Shown here: positions 12,401-22,400 of the stretch, one piece after another | Layout of the letters: each line of letters opens with the position of its first letter | Numbering within the stretch: position 1 is the stretch's first letter | Assembly (NCBI GenBank): GCA_911728435.2 | Contig: OU452198.1 | Coordinates: forward strand, 5,518,001-5,582,000 | Reading direction: 5' to 3' | From: Apoderus coryli | Taxonomy: Eukaryota; Arthropoda; Insecta; Coleoptera; Attelabidae | Length of the DNA stretch: 64,000 nucleotides | Made by a program: the position numbers and the translations under genes | The notes under the pieces: generated by a model | Seen by the model: only the letters and a program-made list of their open reading frames with translations | Databases searched by the model: none | Told to the model about the DNA's origin: nothing

Positions 12401-15104
12401 GACTCAAGCGGCTCTGATGGTATCCTCTGCTCTCTCTTAAAGCACGTTATTGAAGACATAGCACCGATTTTGGCACATTTAATTAATCATTCTTTTCTGG
12501 ATGGTAAATTTCCGCAAGATTTAAAACTGGCCAAAGTTGTGCCTATTTTTAAAAGGGAAGATCCAAAAAATGTGGTAAACTATAGAGGAATCTCAGTACT
12601 ATCTGTTTTCTCAAAAGTTTTTGAAAATGCTTTCTATAATCAACTTAATGATTTTGTAAATAGGTACAATATACTTGGCCAAAACCAATTTGGGTTTAGA
12701 CAAGGCATGTCTACGCAAGATGCGGTAATTCGATTTGTCGGTAATGTGTTGAGGGGACTGGAGGGGAGACAAAAGTGTTCGGGTTTATTTTTCGATTATA
12801 CGCGTGCCTTTGAGACGGTAAACCATCAACATGTATTATCTAAACTTTTTAACGCTGGTATTCGTGGAACATCTTTAAATTGGATAGCATCATATCTCTC
12901 TGGTAGAACGCAGAAAGTAAGTCTCAACCGTAACGGTGTCACGTTTGAGTCGTCAGTTCGTGAAATCAACGTTGGCGTTCCCCAGGGTAGCACGCTGGGA
13001 CCGTTGATTTTTATTATGTTTATTTCTGACATATCTTCACTAATAAAATCCGCTCATGACATAACTCTTTTTGCAGACGATACATCAGCAATAGTTTCTG
13101 CTGATACTATTAACGGTTTGAGTGCCAAGGCGCATGAATGCCTGGAAGATATGCAGGGTTATTGTAGTACTAATGACCTAGTGTTGAACTTGAGGAAAAC
13201 TAATCACGTCCATTTTTCTACTAAGGAGGTGGACTACAGCGTAAGAGTCCAGAGTTCGGAGTGCCGCCTTGTGCAGACGGATGGAGTGAGGTTCTTGGGA
13301 GTTGAGATCGACTCGCATCTAAATTGGTACAGGCAAATCGAGACTGTTTCGAGGAAGCTCTGCAGGCTGTCGTTTTTGATCTGGAAACTCAGAAGCTTTG
13401 TTACCCTTGATGTGTTGTTATGTTTCTATTTTGCACATGTCCATTCTGTATTATCCTATTCAATTGTGGTATGGGGTAACTCGCGACGCACGGACGAACT
13501 ACTAATTTTACAAAAGAGGATCATTAGGACAATGTCATTTAAATCTGCGAGATTTCCCTGCCGCCAATTGTTTAAGACCTTACATATTTTAACTGTTACC
13601 TCAATTTATATATTGGAGAGTGCGTTCTATGTTTATTCTAACATCGATAAATTTGAAAGCACAAGCCAGATATCCAATTATGAGCTAAGACATAAGCTGA
13701 ATTTAAGACTACCTGCTCACAGACTCTCCCTATCGGCAAATAGTTCTTTGGTAATGCCTATCAAGATTTTTAACCATCTGCCTCGGCATCTGAAAGTTAT
13801 CCCTGGTTCAAGAAAATTTAAATGCGGCGTTAAGGCTTGGCTTTTACAGCACAGTTTTTATTCGTTGAATGAATATTTTGGACATACTTAATTGTTAAAG
13901 TGATTGTTCGATATAATTGTTGTTTGTCAATGTAAATATTACTGTATTTTGTTATTTATTTTTGTAGATTGTAGATATTAACGTGCTGGTTGTGTAATTG
14001 TAATTATAGTCATTTTGAGAATTGCTATTTGTGAAGTTTTTGACACATTCTATGTACTATTGTTGTACCTGATGAATAAAGATTATTATTATTATTATTA
14101 CTTTTCTTCAATTTGACAAATAGGGCCGATCCGACCCTCAATCTCAAATCAAACCTAATGCTATAACTCGACTCGTACTAGCATCACCTATTTCAAACTT
14201 CGACATGTTCAATTTTTCACAATTATCTATTTTTATACCGATCTTCAACGTCGTAGCTCTTCTCATTTCCATCTAATAACGTGTCAAAGTTTTCACTTTT
14301 TTTTAATCTTCTTATTTCAATTAGACGAAACATCGGAATTAATTCTGCATGATCTCACAACATCCGTCTCTATAACGTCTATCACCACTCCAAATTTCAT
14401 CTCTCCACAATTTACGTTTTTCGAACTATTAATTTAAATGTAAAAACCTAACCTAAGGCCCCAACAAAATCCACAAAGGCATCATACGGATTATTTAAGT
14501 TTCCAAATATGTCACCCTGAGCATTTTTAAGTATCTACCTACGTCTATGCGATTATTCACACGTTCTCTCCTATAATGGCGGAATGCGCGACGCGATGCG
14601 CATGACGCCTCGCAACCGGAGATTCGGAATGCTGTTTGTTTTTATGTTGTGGTAGAAGACTGTATTCATAGAAAATAATTTATATTCACACCCCGTATGT
14701 ATTTTGTTGATAGGTAAGGATAAAACTAAGACATAACATGTTAAAAAAATGTTAAGTACTTACATTAAAATCATCTGTAAAGTAGTTTTTCACTGTAATG
14801 GGCTTAGGTACATAGGGGGGCCAACTGGTGGGTCCCTCATATTTCATCATATCTCTAGTTGGCATTTCATCACTAATATGGGAATTGGTAAAGACACTTC
14901 TACTGCGCGGACGTGGTGCATCCTTACGTCCATTTTCATTATGATTACTACTGTTATTTGTATTACTATTCACTTTATTCACTCTTGTAACACTATCTGA
15001 AAATGTCACTTAAAACCAATATATTTTGACAAATTGATGAATATGAATTGAAATAACATACCTTTGCGACGAAACACTTTATTATTATCGGAAGTTCTAT
15101 TCAT
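489..15104 (-). CDS. Conserved-looking protein of unknown function, 357 aa, six exons
   Basis: Six exons join in phase on the minus strand: 15062-15104, 14764-14996, 4015-4271, 3806-3952, 891-1058 and 489-714 (1074 nt with TAG stop). The start is the only ATG before exon 1's donor and opens MNRTSDNNKVFRRK. The first 75 residues are polar and Asn/Arg/Ser-rich; the rest is a compact Gly-rich region that looks beta-structured, including DGYTNGTVISPHGVITL, HPNGRVYQYGSRVEI, VYLVDSAGTRTTTDTF and HLFVRRGERRMHYDG. No signal peptide or membrane segment is seen. I do not recognise the family; short repeated D/N-G strands recall axonemal or sperm-tail proteins, but that is only a guess. The exon 3 donor must be AA|GTTGGT to keep frame, a weak site. 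A possible AATAAA signal lies near 312-317 on the minus strand. Intron 2 (4272-14763) is inflated by two LINEs. Confidence 0.8.
1130..2414. repeat. Intronic tandem repeat, 169-bp unit, about 7.5 copies
   Basis: The word ATTTCGACTTTGCAGGCAT recurs with the same spacing at about 1181, 1350, 1519, 1688, 1861, 2030, 2199 and 2368 (periods 169, 169, 169, 173, 169, 169, 169). Each unit also holds a shared CTCCACTAATA block and AAAGATGGCATCATG. Units look roughly 90 percent or more alike by eye. The 3' side breaks off at about 2414. The array lies in intron 4 of the 357-aa gene. The length is typical of insect satellite monomers. Confidence 0.93.
2415..3800. other. Intron 4 remainder, no gene recognised
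   Basis: AT-rich sequence. A cluster of CTGTCAA/TTGACAG words lies at 2925-3060. An 89-codon open frame at 2653-2922 is low complexity (Lys/Phe/Ser) and I do not count it as a gene. Confidence 0.5.
4848..9235 (-). mobile_element. LINE-A: 5'-truncated non-LTR retrotransposon, split by a nested element
   Basis: Reverse transcriptase read on the minus strand. The upstream part (about 9235-8786) ends in a frameshifted finger region (NYRPVCILNS). The palm continues at 8750-8353 with YTDFSKAFDSVNH, SGVPQGSHLGPLLFN and FADDL. The thumb and C-terminal part lies at 5921-5154 (VKDLGVYLDSSLSYTDHI, RPHLEYASAVWSP). The 3' end at about 4848-4876 is an AAAT-type simple repeat tail. The element has lost its 5' half with the endonuclease and is frameshifted, so it is dead. 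It is interrupted at 5922-8352 by an inverted-repeat DNA element. Its relatives here are LINE-F and the fragment at 44318. It belongs to the Jockey/CR1 group broadly; the clade is not certain. Confidence 0.88.
5922..8352. mobile_element. 2.4-kb non-autonomous inverted-repeat DNA element nested in LINE-A
   Basis: The plus-strand left end is CCCAACTAGCAATTCGAC (5922-5939); the right end (8335-8352) is the reverse complement of CCCAACTAACAATTTAAC. That is 15 of 18 matching bases. The flanks are CACTT and TTTAG, giving a 2-bp TT duplication. Removing the element and one TT rejoins the LINE-A reading frame exactly, after the FADDL motif (D-L-K-C-Y-R-R). The interior is very AT-rich and crowded with TTTATAAAA-type words; no transposase is visible. 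The 60-codon frame at 7447-7629 is probably chance. Superfamily not recognised. Confidence 0.82.
9660..9975 (+). repeat. Tandem 5'-UTR monomers of LINE-B, about 131 bp each
   Basis: Two and a bit copies of a unit containing GATAAAAAGTTRCAGTT, TTATTTGCACG, a GGCRGCACTGTATTCAGTATG block and CCCATAGCTACGAG. The TACAG/TGCAG positions are 9691, 9821 and 9954. Repeated 5' monomers are known to act as internal promoters in several LINE families; that role here is inferred from position just upstream of ORF1. Confidence 0.7.
10197..10787 (+). CDS. LINE-B ORF1: PHD/RING-like zinc finger plus coiled coil, 196 aa
   Basis: The N-terminus has a Cys/His cluster: C6, C7, C17-x2-C20-x4-H25-x2-C28, then two more Cys near residues 45-49. 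This spacing suits a PHD- or RING-like finger, a known ORF1 type in CR1-like LINEs. Residues about 60-125 form a Leu/Glu/Gln-rich predicted coiled coil. ORF1 proteins of LINEs bind RNA and form the retrotransposition particle. It ends at 10787 and an overlapping frame (10774-10986, 70 aa) follows, which could be a frameshifted C-terminal tail of ORF1 or a chance frame. Confidence 0.8.
   Translation: MERFKCCRRDPVTVYVCVTCGNFFHKECSTKWKEMGLLGGNRIHCSRLCAKEDKLKIYEDIIESQRLQICELQNDVQQRDTCISKMRRESQLFVSDAVEVEQSYSSQIEELNQKIQSLERKLTERKIAAIKPAMSDAISQTDIKSRNRNTQTDLIKNSVAMVQTERMLAKSCETQTDEHLSVRQELLSTVTISAGG
10934..13891 (+). CDS. LINE-B ORF2: endonuclease-reverse transcriptase, 985 aa, intact
   Basis: Residues about 30-260 are an apurinic-type endonuclease: FHLNVRSLRSK, LTETWCN, a GDFNIN motif and a terminal SDH motif. 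Reverse transcriptase spans about 480-790: [43 protein letters not shown], the catalytic FADDT, and [12 protein letters not shown]. The C-terminal tail continues to residue 985. The first ATG at 10934 gives a hydrophobic lead; a later Met at about 10964 is as likely. Full length for the family and without stop or frameshift, so it may be a recent insertion. FETVNH where relatives read FDxVNH in the first catalytic block should be checked: the first aspartate of the palm is in FFDY just upstream, so activity is not excluded. Confidence 0.92.
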   Translation: MLYTLRIFYLMANSFFYNETKNTLQTNGKVEVCKVTDQFRVFHLNVRSLRSKTVELDMLLMQQQFPDIVCLTETWCNGDELAGLKLSNYKLVSSFSRASRGGGTCIFVKLDLVSNTKAIPVQASESIFEVCCSELQICNKKLCTVCLYRAPQADLNAFMLELEMLLNNLHFQNKSLLLCGDFNINFADRDCRGVVQVLNLLNSFDLSQCIYDYTRVRCESRSIIDNIFCNFYNDHVTSLVRNTDISDHFYQIVNFSILRSINDTNVKYVNKRYFNDLFGIEMFKYRISHETWDGVLDAAGVDAKFTHFNKELDSILDLCFPLKSVKMKNKISHNCWVTDDIISEGEFLRMLDFQYKISKNQNIKELYTVLYKKHKKRIVDAKKSFNNSRFYASRNRSKMCWTIIKDEVNLGEDNRYPSAFTDGDEREYPCDEHAADMFNDYFTDSVKNLVRPNNHSLNREIPLFNSKTFFLHPVHEVEVCRILRKVTRKDSSGSDGILCSLLKHVIEDIAPILAHLINHSFLDGKFPQDLKLAKVVPIFKREDPKNVVNYRGISVLSVFSKVFENAFYNQLNDFVNRYNILGQNQFGFRQGMSTQDAVIRFVGNVLRGLEGRQKCSGLFFDYTRAFETVNHQHVLSKLFNAGIRGTSLNWIASYLSGRTQKVSLNRNGVTFESSVREINVGVPQGSTLGPLIFIMFISDISSLIKSAHDITLFADDTSAIVSADTINGLSAKAHECLEDMQGYCSTNDLVLNLRKTNHVHFSTKEVDYSVRVQSSECRLVQTDGVRFLGVEIDSHLNWYRQIETVSRKLCRLSFLIWKLRSFVTLDVLLCFYFAHVHSVLSYSIVVWGNSRRTDELLILQKRIIRTMSFKSARFPCRQLFKTLHILTVTSIYILESAFYVYSNIDKFESTSQISNYELRHKLNLRLPAHRLSLSANSSLVMPIKIFNHLPRHLKVIPGSRKFKCGVKAWLLQHSFYSLNEYFGHT
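14103..14763. other. Intron 2 remainder, no gene recognised
   Basis: Single-copy-looking AT-rich intron between the tail of LINE-B and exon 2 of the 357-aa gene. I see no open frame or repeat structure. Confidence 0.5.
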
Positions 15105-15980
15105 TTTAAAGGATTTTTGGGGTGAAAAAATGTACTAAAAGTCAAAAAATGAAATTAAGTATCTACTAATTGTTTATTTCAAAAAACAAAAAAACTGAAT
15201 TTGACAAGAAAGCAAACTTTGATACGATTAACTGTCATATCATGTATTGTTGTACCTAAAATGTTTCTTTTTTACAAAAACGAAAAAAGATAGAACCATT
15301 ACGGTTATGACATCAGTTCGAAACGCCTTATACAGGGTGGCTCATTGAAAATGAAACAGAGGGCTCTTTGAGTATGTAATATACCTACATTTTTGGCAAA
15401 ATACATCTATACGTCGATTTTGTTTGCAAGGAGAACATTTGGGGTCTGAGTCTCATTTCCAGAAGCTAATAAGGAAAAGTAAATCGAGTGATGCCTTATT
15501 TTAAGGGTATTTTGATTCTCTTGCTTTCGTAAATTGGTCAATTCTTTTAGTTACGTATTTCATATAAATTTGTCATAGTGTAACTCGCACAATTTTTATC
15601 CAATAACTTCAGTTGTGTTATTTGACATGCATTAACCAATTACCAATCTACTTTAATTGTGTTGGAACTCTAATTAGAACATAATACAGTAATGGTTATG
15701 GGTTCGAATCCCAGCTCTGGCAAAAAAAAATTCTAATTTATACATAAAGTAATTGTCTAATAGCATTACGTTTCTTATCCATTTTGTGCATTGTTAAATA
15801 AAGTTTATTCGACATCCACAGATAGCTAGCTGTATTCTCAAAAATGACTTGTTTATTGAATCATTGCCATTCTTTGAAAATAATTAAGAAACGGCTGCGA
15901 ATATGAAAAAATAGTAAGAGTAACAGATACTTTTTGTTAAAAATTGATTTCACAACACAAAACAAATTAAAAATGCGATT
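15105..15980. other. Intergenic, with a tRNA 3'-half-like patch
   Basis: Upstream flank of the 357-aa gene. A TACAGGGTGGCTCA terminus near 15342 resembles insect MITE ends, but no partner end was found. At about 15692-15722 the sequence has a T-arm-like GGGTTCGAATCCC core followed by an A run; there is no matching 5' acceptor strand, so it is not a complete tRNA. It may be a tRNA-derived SINE scrap. Confidence 0.35.
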
Positions 15981-16033
15981 ATACAGGGTATTCCTATTTT
16001 TCTGAACTAATTAATTTTGCTAACACCCTGTAT
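15981..16033. repeat. Tiny inverted-repeat MITE remnant with ACAGGGT ends
   Basis: ATACAGGGTATTCC on the left faces AACACCCTGTAT on the right, about 50 bp in total. ACAGGGTG-type ends recur in this window at 25592 and 39344. Confidence 0.45.
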
Positions 16034-16039
16034 CTGTCT

Positions 16040-16975
16040 TAAATAAATAAATCTTTGAGAGAGAGAGATGTTTTTGGCGACATCTAGCGTGAACAGGCAA
16101 TATGCCGGGTGAAACACAGTTCACAAACGATGGCCGGACAAGAAGTAACAACTCCATTATATCCTATTGCCAACACTAAATGCGCCCGAATCCCCTTGCA
16201 GGGAGGCGAGTTTTTAGATCTGTGATGAATACCTTGTATTATATTATACTGTGGGACATGTAAATTAATCCGTTCCAACAAGTAGGGACAATCAATAATA
16301 ATAAAAGTAAATGATCAGTACCAGTATCAGTGGAAAGCGACCATCGATTTTAAAGGCTAAATATTTAAGAAATTTGCGTTGCACCCCTTCCAATTTGGTG
16401 ATATGGGTTTGATATATCGGAGCACCAGTTCTCCAATATCAATAAATCTGACTATAACTGCACACAATTCTTGTACGAGCTAATTATGGAGAAGATCTTC
16501 AGGTCGTCCGCAAAGAGCAAACAGGAACTCGATAGATCATTGATTATATCGTTAATATATATGGCAAATATCAACGGCGCAAGATTACTGCCTTGTGGAG
16601 CACCACTGGTAACAACAATCTCGTTGGACCTGAATCCATTGTATTCGACAAATTGTTTACGACCAGAAAGATAAGACTCAAAAAACAAAATTAAGTCTTT
16701 TTCGAGTCCAAATTCATTTAGTTTCCGTTTTAAAATGCCGTGATCAAGCTTATCGAATGCCTTAGAAAAATCTGTAAAAACAACATCGACTTGAAGACCT
16801 TCACCGACAGCCGGATAAACATGCTGCAAAAATTGCCCCAGATTGGTGACAGTGGAGCGGCCGCGATAAAAACCATGCTGATCAGTAACAATATGATGCT
16901 TTGCCTGACCAAATATTTTATCATGTAATATAGTTTCAAACACTTTCGAGAAGTTGGTTGTGAATCCAGGGGTGG
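16040..16975 (-). mobile_element. LINE-C: internally deleted reverse transcriptase fragment
   Basis: Minus-strand palm block at 16943-16452: TDQHGFYRGRSTVTNL, FTDFSKAFDKLDH, SGAPQGSNLAPLIF and FADDLKIF, ending soon after. A jump to a thumb segment (about 16450-16330, reading YQTHITKLEGVQRKFL in degraded form) and then the C-terminal part (16281-16084, LERINLHVPQY) shows an internal deletion. No endonuclease. Same family as LINE-G (51.7-53.8 kb). The upstream edge at about 16975 abuts GGGCCCTGTGTCGC, which may be the end of the PIF/Harbinger relic next door. Confidence 0.8.
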
Positions 16976-17129
16976 GGCCCTGTGTCGCTACAATTCTACA
17001 TGTGCGGCACTCTGCGTGACAAATTATTCGCTACAACTCGACTAAAATAGTCTACTTGAAGCGTTACATGTAGACGTATGGAATTCTACAATATCGTGCA
17101 GTATAACCTAACTTTTCATATGAAGGGGT

Positions 17130-17640
17130 GTTGGTGTGCGGTTTGTTTTTTTAGTGGATAATTGTTAATATTGCTATACACCTTTCCACACAGTTTCTGA
17201 TTCGACCTTAGCAATAGGGGTTATTAACCAGGGTTCAAGACGGTAGCCTGAGTCACCCAAAAGCCAGAAATGTTTGTAACCTTTTAAAAAATTACTTGTT
17301 CGGTAGTTTATTTATAAGCAAAATATACCATTCAAATTCTTTCATGTGATGTTTGACTAAGGAACGTCTTCAAATGCAAAATGTCGTACAAGCGATGTCA
17401 CAGCAGTAGGAATATGTTGATTTTCCAAATAGGGACGAATTCCATCAGAAACATACTGAGACATATCCTTATCAAGCCTGAAGAGTTCACGAAACCGTGT
17501 ATCCTGTATTGTAAAGGGGTCACTTGCTTCTCTGATTAAACGTCTCTATATTTTCATTTCGAATTTCTTCTAACCTCTCTTCCTCCTTGGATATTTCCAA
17601 CAATAACTGACAGCATGATTGATTGCTAAATGAAAACTCC
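17130..17640 (-). pseudogene. PIF/Harbinger (HARBI1-type) transposase relic
   Basis: Minus-strand translation at about 17600-17360 gives DPFTIQDTRFRELFRLDK and RPYLENQHIPTAVTSL, matching the N-terminal part of HARBI1-type transposases. About 17290-17180 gives HFWLLGDSGYRLEPWLITPI, the conserved second catalytic Asp region (GDSGY). The segment between is missing and frames shift, so it is dead. The terminal repeats are not certain; GGGCCCTGTGTCGC at about 16974 is a candidate end. Confidence 0.75.
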
Positions 17641-18044
17641 TTGTTAGGATGGACTATTTATTATTTCACAGCATAATATATACTATATAAATGCCTATAT
17701 CCCTAAAAATAACGAAATTCCAGGTAAATGTTTTTAGGTCGCTTAGTATTGTACCGAAACTTGCCAAAGAATAGTCGACGGCAACTCAGAGTAACGTTTA
17801 AAGTGACTCTCGCTTTCTATAATAGAATTCGATATCGGAAGCGACATGTAGATGTAGTTTAGTTACACCTTGTATACTAGATACAAAATGTCACAAGTAT
17901 CAAGTATTTGAAGAAACGGTACTTCAAGAACTACTACTCAGTATATTGAAGTACATTTTTCAAGTATTTTACTTGAATTACTGACTAAGTACCTTTTATA
18001 TTCAGCATAGATGTCCACTTAAAATTTTTCGTATTTACTTTGAA

Positions 18045-19440
18045 ACACCTTGTTTATTATCAAACTTGATCAAGTCAAAAATGTAATCACTGTCGATCAG
18101 CATGGATTCTTTGCGAAGCGTTCGTGTGTCACAAATCTTTCGACATTCTCTCAATATATATGTGAGGCATTGGACGTCCGGAATCAGGTCGACGTGGTTT
18201 ACACTGATTTTCAAAAAGCATTTGACCGGATTGATCATAACATCTTGCTATTAAAGCTTGACCACTTTGGATTCTCCAGAGATATGTTGACTTTGTTTGA
18301 GTCTTACCTGGCTCAAAGGCAACAATTCGTCCAGATTGAGAATGTACGGTCCCAAAGCTTCACACCGACTTCGGGCGTCCCCCTCTTGGCCCTTTGTTAT
18401 TCCTTCTATTTGTTAACGATATCGTTGACTCAATTCACTGTCACAAACTTCTTTTTGCTGATTATCTGAAAATATTCTGGACCATTGAGGGTGAACGCGA
18501 CTGTGTGTACCTCCAGTCTTGTCCAAATTTCCTTAGTGACTAGTGTAATAGAAATAGGTTGTCACTAAACATAAATAAATGTAATGTTATGACGTATACA
18601 AGGAAAGAAAATCCAGTCTTGTTCGACTATCAACTGAATGGTATTTCACTGAAGCGCCTGAACATTGTTCAGGACTTAGGTGTAACTTTCGATTCACGTC
18701 TCACATTTGTTCCACATATAGACCGGTTATCGTTGGCATGTTCTAGACTGATGTGATTTATTATAAGGAATTGCAAATATTTCAATAATATAAGCACTCT
18801 CAAGCTACTGTTCTACTCCTATGTTAGATCTAAGGTGGAATATGGTGCAATTGTATGGCAGCCCATTTATGATTCCCATAAACGAGCATTGGATTCGGTT
18901 CATCGCAGATTCCTAAAATATTTATCGTTTAGAGAGGACAATATCTATCCTCCCAGAGGGAGCGTTTACTGTGATTTATTAGCCAGATTTAATGAGTCCT
19001 CTTTAGATCACAGGAGAGTGGTGCTGTCGGTTCGGTTTTTTTACGATTTGTTGCATAACAATGTTGATTGTCTGTTGCTTCTATCTAAAATTAACTTTTA
19101 TACACCCTGTTTATTCAATAGATATAGGCCCACCTTTTACATAGAACCATGTAAAACAAACATATTAACACAATCACCTATTTACTTTATGTGCAGGAAT
19201 TTCAATAAAGTGTCCCATATCTGTGACATTCATTGTACTCCTCTACCAACTATCCTAAATTCATTTTTGAGCTTGCCATAAGTTGATGTTTCTTTTCTTG
19301 TTATTATTGTATTTTTTTTTATTTTTCTGTGTTTAGGTTTTAGTTTTAGTTACTTGATTAATGTTACTTAGCAATATTTTGATGTTTGCTGTAATTGGGT
19401 ATTTCCTGTAGCAAATAAAGTACTTATTATTATTATTATC
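18045..19440 (+). mobile_element. LINE-D: 5'-truncated non-LTR retrotransposon, dead
   Basis: Reverse transcriptase pieces in several frames: VDQHGFFAKRSCVTNL, YTDFQKAFDRIDHN, a frameshift in the [16 protein letters not shown] block near 18383, and FADYL in place of FADDL near 18460, so the second Asp of the catalytic pair is lost. The thumb and C-terminal parts are at 18559-19281. The tail is AATAAAGTACTTATTATT at about 19415-19440. It starts abruptly at the fingers. Closest relative in the window is LINE-E. Confidence 0.85.
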
Positions 19441-19493
19441 AATTAGCGAACAAGAGAAACGCGTGAATAAGGTTAAGTTACAAATCTAATTTA

Positions 19494-22400
19494 TTATTTG
19501 TTCATTTTTCTACATATATAATCTATCTTATCCCTGGGACTTAACTTCAAATATTCGTTCCATATAACCTGTAAATAATTACACAAAATAAATCATTAAC
19601 ATAGGTACCTATTACACTCAAATAAATATCAGTACCATGATTGGTGTATATCCTATCCGCTTTAACTGCCTTTCCTTCATCAACATATTTCCTAAAGGTA
19701 AACTTGTGTCTCTAATGGTATTATTCCATCCCAATACCACTATAGCATACCATTCTAAGTTATCATCCTTAAATGGAAACATTACATCACCCAAAACGTA
19801 GTTCTCGAAACCCATTGGTTCTACAAATTTCTTTGTATCCTTCCTTCTGCACACCACTATATCTGCATGAACATAATGTTATGTAAAGGGTGTTTTTTTA
19901 AGCTAGATAGAACTTTAAATTGTAAAAAGTAACACAAAAAATTAAATTTTGATGAAACATTTTTTTTTATTCGAAAGATCAATACGTGACATTAACATTT
20001 GAAAATGATTTCGGGCATATGGGCACCGCGGCTGTTCTTGACGAAGCGCATTCTGGACGTCCAATTTTGGGCCACCTTTTCGAGCACTGCTGGCCTTATG
20101 TCACGAATAACACGAACAATGCTGGCCTCCAAGGCGTCAATTGTTGCTGGTTTATCAGCATAAACCAGTGACTTCAAGTAGCCCCACAGGAAATAATCGA
20201 GAGGTGTCAAATCGCACGACCTTGGAGGCCAATTGACAGGTCCATTTCTCGAAATCAACTTATCGCCAAATTTTGATTTCAATAAGTCGATGGTTGCGTT
20301 CGCCGTATGGCACGTAGCGCCATCCTGTTGAAACCACATCTCCTCCGGATCAATGTCATCCATATTTTCAAACAAAAAATCATTGATCATGGTGCGGTAA
20401 CGATCTCCATTGACCGTAACGCGAGCTCCGGCCTCATTTTTGAAGAAATAAGGTCCGATGATGCCACCAGCGTGAAAACCGCACCAAACGGTGCATTTTT
20501 CTGGATGTAATGGAGTCTGTAGGGTCTCTTGTGGATTGGTCTCACTCCATATGCGGCAATTTTGCTTATTAACAAACCCGTTAAGCCAAAAATGCGCCTC
20601 ATCGCTGAACACAATTTTGCGATAAAACAACGGGTCAGTTGCCAACTGCTCTAGAGCCCAATCGGCGAAAGAACGACGCATATTATGGTCTCGTGGCTTC
20701 AATTCCTGCACCAGCTGGATCTTATACGGGTGTAGGCCGAGATCTTTGCGCAAAATTGTCCACGTAGTGGACGGACAGAGCCCCAATTCCTGCGACCGAC
20801 GACGAATCGATAAATTTGGATCTTCTTCCACACTTTCGTTTACAGCGGCAATATTCTCTTCAGTACGCACATTCCTTTGACGTGTTGGTGTTATTGCATC
20901 CTCTAGAGAGTATGTGGTACGAAATCTATCCACAGTTCGACGAATGGCTTGTTCAGATGGACGATTATGTACGCCATAATAATGACGAAGTCGTCTATAA
21001 GTTGCGCGAATCGACGACTGATTTTCAAAGTAAATTTGGATAATTTCGTAGCGTTGTTCAAGCGTGAGTCTATTCATGATGATTTGTCAGAGTATACTAA
21101 AACAAAAAAAAAAATGTTTCATCAAAATTTAATTTTTTGTGTTACTTTTTACAATTTAAAGTTCTATCTAGCTTAAAAAAACACCCATTATTTCTATTTT
21201 ATTTATTTATTTATTTATTTACAGACAAACGCCCATTTTATACAAAATTACAATACATATAAATAGTTCTACAATAAAACACTGCAAAAGAATTAGACAA
21301 TAGAAAAATGTCAAATAAAAATCAATCACAAATAAAATGGATAATAATAATCTACACGATCAATACTTCACTATTATAAAGCAATATGGTACAACACAAC
21401 GTATCAATTATCAAAGAGGTGCCTTACTGAACCCAAAAAGGTATTTCTCGGGACAAAAAAATCCAGTGTCTCTTCACTGTCATTGGCGAGACGCATTGAG
21501 CGCGCCAAAAATGAATTGCAACCATAATTTGTTCTGGAATGTGTCTGGTGAAACATACTCCTCGTACGCGTTGCACGATATGAAACATGAATTCCAATCT
21601 TGCCCAAAAGATCGGGACAATTCAACCTTACATTTATAAGGTCATACAATAAAATCAAATCATGTCTCTGTCGTCCATCAGCCAGCGTGTCAATGCCAAG
21701 GTAGGACATATAATTCAAAACGATTCTCAAAAGTAAAGTCTATGTGCAGTTTGTAGGCTAGGTATCTAAGAAATTTGTGCTGTACCTGCTCAATTTTTAC
21801 TAGATGCACAGTGTAATGTGGAGACCAGACAGCCGACGCATACTCAAGGCACGGTCTGACCAAACTTGTGTAAAGAAGCCTCAGAGAATCGATATGTGTG
21901 AACTCCCGTGAGCAACGTTTAATGAAGCCAAGAACCTTCAGAGACCTTGAGACCATTGAAGTTATATGTGGAACAAAGGTCAAACCACTATCAAGCATGA
22001 CTCCAAGATCCTTAACTGTAGTAACCAATTTAAGGGAAGTCTGGTTCAGTGAGTAATCGAAAAGAGTGGTCTGTCTTGATCTCGAAAACAACACTTATCA
22101 ACATTCAGATGCATATCATTCCCAACAACACACCACTCGTGAAGAGCCCCGAGGTCAGACTGCAATCTCTCGCAATCTTCAGTTTTGTTGACTATCGTAA
22201 ATAGTTTGAGGTCATCAGCGAACAAGAGAAAATCGCTCGAAGTAAAACATCTGGCGATGTCATTAACGAAAATATTAAAAAACAGTGGTCCCAAGTGTGA
22301 TCCCTGGGGGACGCCAGATAATACTTTTATCTCAGTAGAAACAAAGCCCTTGACCTTAACGCATTGAATTCTGTTATCAAGGTAGCTACTCATCCATTCG

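Larger units (their letters stand above)
9660..14102 (+). mobile_element. LINE-B: near full-length two-ORF non-LTR retrotransposon
   Basis: In order: repeated 5' monomers (9660-9975), ORF1 (10197-10787), ORF2 (10934-13891), a 3' UTR and an ATT-type simple tail after AATAAAGATT at about 14074-14102. Both an endonuclease and a reverse transcriptase are present, with no stop in ORF2. The palm motif is FADDT rather than the FADDL of the other LINEs in the window, so this is a separate family, probably of the CR1/L2/Jockey assemblage. It lies opposite to its host gene in intron 2. A degraded relative is at 48600-49260. Confidence 0.9.

Noticed and set aside
14749..15000. Plus-strand frame opposite exon 2 of the 357-aa gene
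   Set aside because: Antisense shadow of a supported exon.
15692..15722. Complete tRNA gene
   Set aside because: The T-arm core is present, but no acceptor partner, D arm or anticodon arm can be paired upstream.
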